The translations under genes and the position numbers were made by a program. Under the pieces are notes generated by a model. It had not been told where the DNA came from. It saw only the letters and a program-made list of their open reading frames with translations, and searched no databases. From Lachnospiraceae bacterium (GTDB lineage: Bacteria > Bacillota > Clostridia > Lachnospirales > Lachnospiraceae), in contig JAITWD010000143.1 of assembly GCA_031285465.1 (NCBI GenBank), positions 1 through 5,058 on the forward strand: a stretch of 5,058 nucleotides of DNA. The letters run 5' to 3'. How positions within the stretch are numbered: the first letter of the stretch is position 1; each line of letters opens with the position of its first letter. This document shows, piece after piece, positions 1 to 5,058 of the stretch.

Positions 1-246
1 TAAGCTACGTCCTTCTCCTAGTGGGGTCAGACTTTCCCGCAGGTAATTGCTCTCCATAGTTTCCGCATATCCGTGCAGCTCATTGATCGGCTGCCCATTA
101 GCCATAATATAAATCAACGGATAGGTTGCTGAGCCCATCTGTGCCGTCATATCACTGTTTCCCTGGTTCATCAAACTGCTGACCAGATATAGGGCCACAA
201 TAAAAACACCAATCAATATCAAACTTTTTAGTAACGTCTTCTTCAT
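1..246 (-). CDS. N-terminal part of a membrane-anchored or exported protein of unknown function (continues beyond window)
   Basis: The first 82 codons of a gene that runs off the left edge. I found it by reading the strand directly, because no stop falls inside the window. The protein begins MKKTLLKSLILIGVFIVALY, a basic start followed by one hydrophobic segment (about 5-25), so it is a signal anchor or signal peptide. No AxA or lipobox cleavage site is clear. The exported part then reads NQGNSDMTAQMGSATYP (27-43), LIYIMANGQPINELHGY (44-60) and MESNYLRESLTPLGEGR (64-80). I recall similar N-termini on large uncharacterised Lachnospiraceae proteins but cannot confirm it. The ATG at 244-246 is directly preceded by an in-frame TAG and by AGGTGAG 6 nt upstream, which fixes the start. 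It follows the moxR operon in the same direction, separated by a terminator and a structured leader. Confidence 0.8.
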   Translation of the reverse strand, partial: MKKTLLKSLILIGVFIVALYLVSSLMNQGNSDMTAQMGSATYPLIYIMANGQPINELHGYAETMESNYLRESLTPLGEGRSL

Positions 247-335
247 CTATTTCTCACCTGGTCCTCTTTATCATTATGTTTATCAACGCTCACTTTTGGG
301 GAATCTTTTCCCGCCTAATCGCGCCAGATATTTTT

Positions 336-380
336 GCCTGTCAGAAGTCATTTTCCACTTCTAACTTCTGATGCTCAGGC
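336..380 (-). ncRNA. Long imperfect hairpin in the leader of the downstream gene
   Basis: On the minus strand GCCTG (380-376), a 4-nt bulge AGCA, TCAGAAGT (371-364), a 15-nt loop, ACTTCTGA (348-341) and CAGGC (340-336) form a 13-bp stem in two perfect blocks of 5 and 8 bp. It is followed by AAAAATATC rather than a T-run, so it is not a terminator on this strand. It sits about 90 nt upstream of the ATG at 246. It could be part of a cis-regulatory RNA, an mRNA-stabilising structure, or an operator; I do not recognise a known riboswitch family in it. Confidence 0.4.
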
Positions 381-383
381 CAG

Positions 384-401
384 TATTCTCCGAAGTGAAT
401 A
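384..401 (-). ncRNA. Small RNA hairpin with C(UUCG)G tetraloop
   Basis: On the minus strand TATTC-A-CTTCGG-A-GAATA is a compact hairpin: a 5-bp stem, an A-A mismatch, and a C-G pair closing a UUCG tetraloop. UUCG closed by C-G is an unusually stable RNA loop. It lies 3 nt before the longer hairpin at 380-336, so the two probably belong to one structured leader. It is AT-rich below the mismatch, so chance formation is possible. Confidence 0.35.
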
Positions 402-440
402 TTTTATGTTTGCCTTTTACATATCTGTGTACATAAAATA
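400..440. repeat. 10-bp perfect inverted repeat flanking a 21-nt spacer
   Basis: TATTTTATGT at 400-409 is the exact reverse complement of ACATAAAATA at 431-440. In minus-strand RNA the arm at 440-431 is the T-rich tail of the terminator hairpin, and the arm at 409-400 overlaps the first two bases of the UUCG hairpin. Both arms are AT-rich, so this may be chance. Confidence 0.4.
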
Positions 441-467
441 AGCCAGGCCGATTATAACGGCCTGACT
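434..467 (-). terminator. Intrinsic terminator of the moxR operon
   Basis: Read on the minus strand, AGTCAGGCCG (467-458), loop TTATAAT and CGGCCTGGCT (450-441) form a 10-bp GC-rich stem with one G-U wobble, followed by TATTTTA. It lies 32 nt after the stop of the 129-residue gene. The T-run is short and interrupted, so termination may be incomplete. On the plus strand the same hairpin has one C-A mismatch and is followed by TATTTTA, but no plus-strand gene needs it. Confidence 0.75.
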
Positions 468-498
468 ATATTTTACCCACTATATACCAAAACCACAA

Positions 499-888
499 CT
501 AGAAATTTAAAAAACCTCTTCGCGGACAATGTCGACGTCTAAGTATTTCATTAAGTAATACCAAATGGATCATATCGGCCATCCATTCCCACTTCTCGGG
601 CGGGCAGGTCTGCTCAGGACAATTTTCTTCCGCTTCCCGCTTCATTATCTCCAATACCTCTCTGGATAATCGATGAAGCTGCCACCGGTCGGGATATTCA
701 TCATATATCATACTGCCATCGTAATCCAGCCGATTCAGTGCCGCCATCACTGTTTTATGACATTTTCTGGCTTCAGCCGGATACAACTGCTGTAAGTACT
801 CCAAATCTTTTATTGCCGTATCCTCTTCCCGGTAACCGACCGGCAACGGATAGGTCATATAAAATGGTAATACCCTGCGATCATACAT
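499..888 (-). CDS. Small soluble protein of unknown function, last gene of the moxR operon
   Basis: A 129-residue protein with no signal peptide or membrane segment. It begins with a short aromatic/proline-rich stretch (1-20), then a helical region (about 23-52), then the striking segment DYDGSMIYDEYPDR (55-68), then further charged helices (about 70-90 and 98-119) and a basic tail. I do not recognise a characterised family. From memory, small proteins with a similar D-Y-[DE]-G-S-M-[IM]-Y-D-E-Y-P-D motif occur in Lachnospiraceae, but I cannot verify this. Four cysteines (43, 90, 95, 121) do not form an obvious CxxC metal site. The ATG at 886-888 lies 2 nt after the stop of the DUF4129-like gene, with AAGGAAG about 9 nt upstream inside that gene's end. 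Translation is therefore probably coupled, which argues strongly that it is a real gene working with the MoxR set. Met11 is a possible shorter start. Confidence 0.8.
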   Translation of the reverse strand: MYDRRVLPFYMTYPLPVGYREEDTAIKDLEYLQQLYPAEARKCHKTVMAALNRLDYDGSMIYDEYPDRWQLHRLSREVLEIMKREAEENCPEQTCPPEKWEWMADMIHLVLLNEILRRRHCPRRGFLNF

Positions 889-890
889 AT

Positions 891-2210
891 TTATAGCTTC
901 CTTACCTCTTTACCACTATCATATGCATTTGATCCGGTTTTGATTGTCACATTCACGCGACGGGCTAACCGACGCGCCTCCCGGACATCATCATTTGTGC
1001 ATAGCCCTTTTGTATATCGCGCCTTCTCGTATAACTCAATAAATTTATTTATACCCTCTTCACCATTAAAATAAACCAACAACTCCCTGGCAGTCGCCGA
1101 ATGTAACCATTTCACCATTTCCTGCTCCGGCTTGCGTCCTAACCCCCGTAACATACAATTACGAAATGCTTTGCGAATTTTTTCTTCGGGCGTACGGGCA
1201 TAACCGCCTTCACCTTTTTCTGACCTCGATTTACGCTCCAATCGCTCAACGGTATCGCCTACCTCCGATTGATATATTTGCTGCCCTGGACCAACCTGCT
1301 TGGCAAAAACTGCTCTAAACAAAACAACAATCCCATATATCCCCACCGCAAGCAACAGTAGCATGAGCGCTATTCCGATAAGCAGGAATAAACCATTTAA
1401 AAAATAGACAAACCAGCTTGGACCTTCTACCGGCAACATACCGTAGATATCATTCGCCGGTAACGGTTGATCCTGAGTGACACTATTAATAAATGGACTG
1501 GGCAGGATCGCATTGATCAAATTGAAAAGAGAAAAAAATATTTGTCTGACCAATTGCAATACCACGCCAAACAGGCCTGTTTGGTTGGATCGACCGGCTA
1601 TCCCCGCCATCATAATCCCACAGATAATTGTAAACCCTCCGACTAAATATAGATCGGTCTTAAAAATTTCATTTACCGGTATCGTCCCCGTTGTTCTTTT
1701 ATTCATGCCAATGTAATGAATATATTGGGTCAGATAGTAATAAATAAAGTATCCAATAATATAAACAATTACAAATGGCGCCAGTCCCGATTCGCTTCTT
1801 ATTAATAGTAAAATAGTGGCAAAAATCAAGCTGGCAACCGGCGAAACCACATGAACACCATAATCTTTGCGTTCCGGACTGGTAAATACCGCAATTCGAA
1901 TGGACAATGAAATAATCATCTGAATAAAGGTTGCAATCCCTAAAATGACCTTTTCCACTATTGTCCTACCATAAAAAATTGACATTAATATCGTCGCAAG
2001 CAGGTGTAACACTAAAAAGAGCCAAAACCGGTGTATCCGGCAGCGGACAACATAAAACAGCAGTGGCACGATGAGCGGAAAGAAGAGTCGCCAAAAGCCA
2101 GGCGCTTTACCGAATAACACCACAAAAATAAACTGCTCCACCATCGCAAAAATGAGGTAGACCAGCAGCTCGGCAATTCCATTGCGTATATGTTGTATTT
2201 TCTTTTCCAT
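891..2210 (-). CDS. Polytopic membrane protein with C-terminal DUF4129-like segment, no transglutaminase core
   Basis: A 439-residue integral membrane protein. Hydrophobic segments lie at about 12-32, 38-55, 62-80, 86-108, 121-138, 143-162 and 186-204. A less polar loop follows (about 205-265), then a long hydrophobic stretch at 266-300 and a charged tail. The tail has RKAFRNCMLRGLGRKPEQE (347-365) and a distal FIELYEKARYTKGLCTNDDVREARRLA (390-416). These resemble the DUF4129 pattern of an arginine-rich helix followed by l..YE+ARY......dv..a. This is the layout of TgpA-like transglutaminases found next to MoxR and DUF58 genes, but the external segment is about 60 residues and has no Cys or His, so no transglutaminase active site is visible. 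The ATG at 2208-2210 follows AGGGAGAG by 7 nt and lies 16 nt after the DUF58 stop. I infer a membrane partner of the MoxR/DUF58 pair; the DUF4129 assignment is from memory of the pattern. Confidence 0.75.
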   Translation of the reverse strand: MEKKIQHIRNGIAELLVYLIFAMVEQFIFVVLFGKAPGFWRLFFPLIVPLLFYVVRCRIHRFWLFLVLHLLATILMSIFYGRTIVEKVILGIATFIQMIISLSIRIAVFTSPERKDYGVHVVSPVASLIFATILLLIRSESGLAPFVIVYIIGYFIYYYLTQYIHYIGMNKRTTGTIPVNEIFKTDLYLVGGFTIICGIMMAGIAGRSNQTGLFGVVLQLVRQIFFSLFNLINAILPSPFINSVTQDQPLPANDIYGMLPVEGPSWFVYFLNGLFLLIGIALMLLLLAVGIYGIVVLFRAVFAKQVGPGQQIYQSEVGDTVERLERKSRSEKGEGGYARTPEEKIRKAFRNCMLRGLGRKPEQEMVKWLHSATARELLVYFNGEEGINKFIELYEKARYTKGLCTNDDVREARRLARRVNVTIKTGSNAYDSGKEVRKL

Positions 2211-2226
2211 TGTGAAACTCTCCCTA

Positions 2227-3336
2227 TCATTTTTGGTCAGGAATAAGTATCGTATGTACTACTAATTCTTCTTTGATGGGTACCTCACCGCTCTTTACGC
2301 ATGGGCATATCCAAATGAATCCTCCTTTTATTTGACCTAAAAAGGTCTGAAAATCTTCATGGTAATCGGAAGCTATGATCACTGCCAAACGATCACTTGA
2401 TCCATCTAAATTAGCTTTGAAATGTTGCTCAAAGGGTAATGGCGGTTGCTTTAAATCAATACGCGCCATCATCCGATAGATTTGTTCCAATTGTCCGCTG
2501 TCACCGACTGCGTTAATGCCTTGGATCTCGCTATTCATACCATCCCGACCATTAGTATAGAGTGAAATATTATTGCCCTTTTCCAAAAGTGCTTTCACCA
2601 AATAACAACCAATGCTAATAACCTTTTCCAACTGATCCTCCTGCCAGATGCTTTGCCGGTCAGACAAATTAAGATAAAGGTTGGCGGCACCTACTGAGGT
2701 ATAGTCATTAACGTTAACCTTCAATTCCTCGGTTTTCGCCGACGCTTTCCAATTGATACTTTTTACTTCATCGAAAGGGGTATATTCCCGGATACCACGA
2801 AAGGCAAAAGGATCGGTTACTAAATGGCGACGGGCGGCTATTTCTCCATTGATCTTCCGGACCACGGTGATCAACTCATCGGTTTCCCAAATGGCTGGTA
2901 GTACATGTAAGTAGGCTTCACCTAAACGGTTTTCCACCATTTCAGTTGAGAGAAACAAATCGGCTCCCACCAGATCAATACCATTGATACCATAATATCC
3001 ACGCTTAGGGCAGTGAATAGTATGACCACGAATGATCCGGCGATAGGGTAGCAGACAAAAAAGATCATTCCGATAATAAAGATCCGACACGGTCGAGCTA
3101 TCATCGGTTTCAAATATTAAACTATTTGAGCATTGAAATTTAACCTTTAAGACGGTAAGCGGAAGCCATTTTCTATTCTCCACCGTCTCGTTAAGAACGG
3201 TTGTCCCACCAGCAAAGACCGATTCATCAGCAAATTCCAGCTTGACCAACACCGAGCGGTTCCATATCTTCTGATATAATAACTTCTGGAAAAAGAAGGA
3301 CAACACCGCAAGTAAACCGATCAAAACAATCGTCAT
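2227..3336 (-). CDS. DUF58 domain-containing membrane-anchored protein, MoxR partner
   Basis: A 369-residue protein of the DUF58 family, the usual partner of MoxR ATPases. One hydrophobic segment at about residues 2-20 anchors the N-terminus; many relatives have a two-helix hairpin there, so this anchor looks short. A beta-rich region follows (about 30-150), including RGYYGINGIDLVGADLF (112-128), which resembles the family's RG-y/f-x-l...DpFg pattern. The DUF58 core is at about 172-207 with DPFAFRGIREYTPFDEVKSINWKASA as its hallmark (IREY, INWKASA). A VWA-like fold should follow, but where DxSxS would be expected I see N-L-S-D-R (223-227), suggesting a degenerate MIDAS. A later strand IIASDYHEDF (320-329) fits the fold. 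ATG at 3334-3336 lies 5 nt after the moxR stop with AGGGG and TAAGGA just upstream, suggesting translational coupling. The function is inferred from the pairing. Confidence 0.9.
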   Translation of the reverse strand: MTIVLIGLLAVLSFFFQKLLYQKIWNRSVLVKLEFADESVFAGGTTVLNETVENRKWLPLTVLKVKFQCSNSLIFETDDSSTVSDLYYRNDLFCLLPYRRIIRGHTIHCPKRGYYGINGIDLVGADLFLSTEMVENRLGEAYLHVLPAIWETDELITVVRKINGEIAARRHLVTDPFAFRGIREYTPFDEVKSINWKASAKTEELKVNVNDYTSVGAANLYLNLSDRQSIWQEDQLEKVISIGCYLVKALLEKGNNISLYTNGRDGMNSEIQGINAVGDSGQLEQIYRMMARIDLKQPPLPFEQHFKANLDGSSDRLAVIIASDYHEDFQTFLGQIKGGFIWICPCVKSGEVPIKEELVVHTILIPDQK

Positions 3337-3341
3337 AATCC

Positions 3342-4337
3342 TTAACCCCTGCTAAAATTTTCGGTTGGTGTGTTTACCGATGACAATATTTCCTTTATCT
3401 TGTATTCATTATCTTTACTCTTCTTATAGCCAAAATTAAGAATTAACCGATGGGCAAGCACCGGAACCGCAAGTGCCTTGATATCATCCGGAATACAATA
3501 TTCACGCCCAGCAAAAGCCGCATGAACCTTCGCACAGCGCAATAACGCCAGCGATGCCCTGGGACTCACGCCCATGATTATACCGGCCGATGTTCGGGTA
3601 GCTGCTGCAATATCAGCAATGTATTCGCGGATAACCGGATGAACATAAACTCGATCGGCAGCCTGTTGCATCAAAGCAACATCATCTATGCTGACTACAG
3701 CGGTCAATGCTTCAAACGGATCGGCAGTAGCATCGATATTCATAAAACGTTCCAAGATTGCCATCTCTTCTTGTTTATCCGGTGCTCCAAGCGATACTTT
3801 CATCATAAACCTATCCAACTGGGCCTCCGGCAACGGATAAGTACCGGCCGTTTCGATTGGATTCTGGGTGGCAATAACAAAAAATGGATGGCTCAATTCA
3901 TAGCCGACACCATCAATAGTGACCTGTCGCTCCTCCATACACTCCAGCAAACCTGCCTGCGTCCGCGGTGTCGCCCGGTTTATTTCATCGGCCAGCAAGA
4001 TATTGGTAAAAACCGGTCCTTTGCGTAGAACAAAATCATTTTCCTTACGATTATAGACATTAATGCCGGTAATATCACTGGGCAAAAGATCGGGCGTAAA
4101 CTGGATCCGGGAAAAGATGCCACCGATGGACTTTGCCAGTGTTTTAGCCAGCTTGGTCTTGCCCGTTCCCGGCACATCCTCCAGTAAAATATTACCTCCA
4201 GCACATAACACACACATTATCCGATGGATCGTATCCTCCTTACCGACTATTACGCGGGCCATATTTGCTCTGATCAAACCGGCTTTTTCCACAACTTGAT
4301 CGATGGTCATCTCTGCCCCCTTTTTATCAACACCCAT
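3342..4337 (-). CDS. MoxR-family AAA+ ATPase
   Basis: A 331-residue cytoplasmic AAA+ ATPase of the MoxR type. Such proteins use ATP hydrolysis in a chaperone-like way to mature or remodel partner proteins and are usually encoded beside DUF58/VWA proteins. Visible motifs are Walker A DVPGTGKT (54-61, Lys60), Walker B ILLADE (113-118, Asp117-Glu118) followed by INRATPRTQAGLLECMEE, sensor 1 ATQNP (Asn159), the characteristic GTYPLPEAQLDRF (165-177), and sensor 2 GVSPRASLALL (Arg260) leading into the C-terminal helical lid. All catalytic positions are intact and the length is normal. The upstream ATG has the stronger ribosome binding site; Met10 is an alternative start. It is the first gene after the atp terminator and ends 5 nt before the DUF58 gene, so the two are almost certainly co-transcribed. 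The family is certain; the substrate is unknown. Confidence 0.95.
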   Translation of the reverse strand: MGVDKKGAEMTIDQVVEKAGLIRANMARVIVGKEDTIHRIMCVLCAGGNILLEDVPGTGKTKLAKTLAKSIGGIFSRIQFTPDLLPSDITGINVYNRKENDFVLRKGPVFTNILLADEINRATPRTQAGLLECMEERQVTIDGVGYELSHPFFVIATQNPIETAGTYPLPEAQLDRFMMKVSLGAPDKQEEMAILERFMNIDATADPFEALTAVVSIDDVALMQQAADRVYVHPVIREYIADIAAATRTSAGIIMGVSPRASLALLRCAKVHAAFAGREYCIPDDIKALAVPVLAHRLILNFGYKKSKDNEYKIKEILSSVNTPTENFSRG

Positions 4338-4343
4338 AACGGT

Positions 4344-4353
4344 CCTCTCCTTT
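4344..4353 (-). promoter_or_regulatory. Ribosome binding site of moxR (decides between two starts)
   Basis: On the minus strand AAAGGAGAGG precedes the ATG at 4335-4337 by 6 nt, or by about 9 nt counted from the AGGAG core. A second in-frame ATG at 4308-4310 (residue 10) has AAGGGGG at 4322-4316 with 5 nt spacing. The upstream site is the better Shine-Dalgarno match, so I use the upstream start. The inner start would give 322 residues and is not excluded. Confidence 0.6.
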
Positions 4354-4391
4354 ACCTTTTTTTAATTCCTATCCGCTACTGAGCAAAGCCC

Positions 4392-4420
4392 TTTATCTTA
4401 AAACAAAAATTTCAAAACAA
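4392..4420 (-). promoter_or_regulatory. Weak candidate promoter for the moxR operon
   Basis: A promoter is expected in the 74-nt stretch between the atp terminator and the moxR ribosome binding site. The best match I can find on the minus strand is TTGTTT (4420-4415) and GATAAA (4397-4392) with 17-bp spacing. Both boxes match the sigma-A consensus only moderately (about 3/6 and 4/6). The -35 box would overlap the T-run of the terminator. The location is plausible but the boxes are an inference; the operon might also be driven partly by read-through from atp. Confidence 0.22.
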
Positions 4421-4446
4421 AAATCGCCGCAATTAAGCGGCAATTT
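4411..4446 (-). terminator. Rho-independent terminator of the atp operon
   Basis: Read on the minus strand, AAATTGCCGC (4446-4437), a 6-nt loop TTAATT and GCGGCGATTT (4430-4421) form a 10-bp stem with one T-G wobble. It is followed at once by TTTTTG and TTTT runs down to about 4411. The hairpin starts 8 nt after the atpC stop codon. This is a textbook intrinsic terminator and separates the atp operon from the moxR operon. Confidence 0.9.
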
Positions 4447-4454
4447 TAGGTTAA

Positions 4455-4871
4455 TTATTTGCTTACAACATTGATTCGCGCAACTGCACGGTGCAGAGCC
4501 GTCTCTGCTCGTGCCAGATCGGTTTCGCTCAAACGACGACCAATCCGTTCCTCGGCCCGCTCACGGGCTGATTCGGCCCGTTTCACATCAATTTCATTCG
4601 GCCATTCGACGATTTCTGCCAGGATGGTTACCTTATCAGGCAATATCTCGGCAAAACCGGCGTGAAGAGCAGCCTCTTTTCTCTCGGTTTCGGCTAATTC
4701 TTCAGTAATGGTCATAACTCCGGGTGCAACTACAACCGTCAACGGGATATGATTGCCCAATACGCCAATCTCGCCTTCACTGGTATTAAATTCTACCATT
4801 GAAACCTGACCTTCATAAAAAACCCGATCGGGAGTAATTATTTTTAATTCAAATAAGTTTTTATCTGCCAT
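4455..4871 (-). CDS. atpC: ATP synthase F1 subunit epsilon
   Basis: A complete 138-residue epsilon subunit of the F1Fo ATP synthase, the usual length for the family. Epsilon is part of the central stalk with gamma and commonly acts as an intrinsic inhibitor of ATP hydrolysis. Residues 1-88 form the N-terminal beta-sandwich with the family signatures ITPDRVFYEG (12-21), SEGEIGVLGNHIPL (31-44) and HAGFAEI (70-76). Residues about 96-133 are a charged, Ala/Arg/Glu-rich helical hairpin, the regulatory C-terminal domain, so this is a full-length form. The ATG at 4869-4871 is preceded by a perfect AGGAGG at 4880-4885 with 8 nt spacing, which fixes the start. It lies 21 nt after atpD, and a strong intrinsic terminator follows the TAA stop, so it is the last gene of the atp operon. 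Confidence 0.97.
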   Translation of the reverse strand: MADKNLFELKIITPDRVFYEGQVSMVEFNTSEGEIGVLGNHIPLTVVVAPGVMTITEELAETERKEAALHAGFAEILPDKVTILAEIVEWPNEIDVKRAESARERAEERIGRRLSETDLARAETALHRAVARINVVSK

Positions 4872-4892
4872 AACGTTTGCCTCCTGTCCGGC

Positions 4893-5058
4893 CTATTTCA
4901 TCCGGGCCAGAACATCATCAATGCCACCGGCATTTAAGAAGTAGCTCTCCGGAATATTATCATGCTTGCCTTCAAGTATTTCTTTAAAGCCACGAACGGT
5001 CTCACTGATGGGGACATATTTACCTTCCACGCCAGTGAACTCAACCGCCACAAAGAAG
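4893..5058 (-). CDS. atpD: ATP synthase F1 subunit beta, C-terminal fragment (5' part outside window)
   Basis: The last 54 codons of the catalytic beta subunit of the F1Fo ATP synthase, ending at a TAG stop at 4893-4895. The gene enters from the right edge and its nucleotide-binding core lies outside the window. The visible part is the C-terminal helical domain and contains the family-typical stretch VPISETVRGFKEILEGKHD, followed by a tail with NAGGIDDVLARMK. The protein sits on the cytoplasmic face of the membrane in the alpha3beta3 hexamer and makes ATP from ADP and phosphate, or hydrolyses ATP to pump ions. The next gene, atpC, starts 21 nt downstream, which is the normal end of a bacterial atp operon. 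The truncation is only the window edge; nothing suggests a broken gene. Identification is firm from the conserved SETVRGFKEIL motif and the atpC neighbour. Confidence 0.97.
   Translation of the reverse strand, partial: FFVAVEFTGVEGKYVPISETVRGFKEILEGKHDNIPESYFLNAGGIDDVLARMK

Larger units (their letters stand above)
247..498 (-). other. 252-nt intergenic region: terminator plus structured leader of the downstream gene
   Basis: This gap contains no plausible coding region on either strand. In minus-strand order it holds the moxR-operon terminator (467-441), a small UUCG hairpin (401-384), a long imperfect hairpin (380-336), a small GGGAA/TTCCC hairpin (312-299), and the ribosome binding site AGGTGAG about 6 nt before the ATG at 246. 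No convincing sigma-A promoter is visible, although one is expected here because a terminator precedes the downstream gene. Confidence 0.7.

Noticed and set aside
253..300. Candidate -10 box CATAAT (minus strand, about 275-270) for the downstream gene
   Set aside because: It matches TATAAT at 5 of 6 positions, but the hexamer 17 bp upstream is CCCCAA and there is no extended -10 TG, so I do not call a promoter.
247..498. Possible c-di-GMP riboswitch, suggested by AAAAGGCAAACAT on the minus strand
   Set aside because: The GGCAAA resemblance is isolated: the GACGCAAAGC core and receptor elements of the class I aptamer are absent. I also see no T-box AGGGTGG motif.
1477..1716. Plus-strand open frame of 79 codons
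   Set aside because: It lies wholly inside the polytopic membrane protein gene on the opposite strand, has no ribosome binding site I trust, and has no recognisable protein features.
2012..2230. Alternative-frame minus-strand frame overlapping the start of the membrane protein
   Set aside because: The 439-residue frame has a good ribosome binding site, consistent hydrophobic segments and operon spacing; this frame is a shadow of it.
3639..4028. Plus-strand open frame of 129 codons
   Set aside because: It is antisense to the conserved MoxR AAA+ core, whose Walker B, sensor 1 and LDRF motifs are read from the other strand; this is a shadow.
4459..4708. Two plus-strand open frames opposite atpC
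   Set aside because: Arg/Ser-rich translations antisense to the conserved atpC gene, typical of complement-strand artefacts.

Overview
The window looks like part of a low-to-mid GC Gram-positive chromosome, most likely a member of the Clostridia close to Lachnospiraceae or Eubacteriaceae. This rests on the style of the AtpD and AtpC proteins, strong AGGAGG-type ribosome binding sites, and a MoxR/DUF58/DUF4129 gene set typical of Firmicutes. The genus cannot be fixed from sequence reading alone. Every supported gene lies on the minus strand, so transcription runs from high to low coordinates.

Layout in the direction of transcription. (1) 5058-4455: the end of the F1Fo ATP synthase operon, with the last 54 residues of AtpD (beta) and complete AtpC (epsilon), closed by a strong intrinsic terminator at about 4411-4446. 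(2) 4337-499: a tightly packed four-gene operon with gaps of 5, 16 and 2 nt. It encodes a MoxR-family AAA+ ATPase, a DUF58 protein, a polytopic membrane protein with a C-terminal DUF4129-like segment, and a 129-residue soluble protein of unknown function. A terminator hairpin at 441-467 closes it. (3) 498-247: a 252-nt intergenic region holding that terminator and then at least two further RNA hairpins on the minus strand. (4) 246-1: the first 82 codons of a membrane-anchored or exported protein that continues out of the window.

MoxR and DUF58 proteins usually act as a pair, often with a TgpA-like transmembrane transglutaminase, in envelope-associated maturation or chaperone-like roles. Here the third gene keeps the outer architecture of a TgpA-like protein (N-terminal membrane bundle, external segment, further membrane segment, cytoplasmic DUF4129-like tail). 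The place where the transglutaminase core would sit holds only about 60 residues with no Cys or His. The DUF58 partner also appears to have a degenerate metal-binding (MIDAS) motif. These two departures, the uncharacterised 129-residue protein, the anchored protein downstream and its structured leader are the points most worth a second look. No RNA genes of known family, mobile elements, CRISPR arrays or complete plus-strand genes were found.
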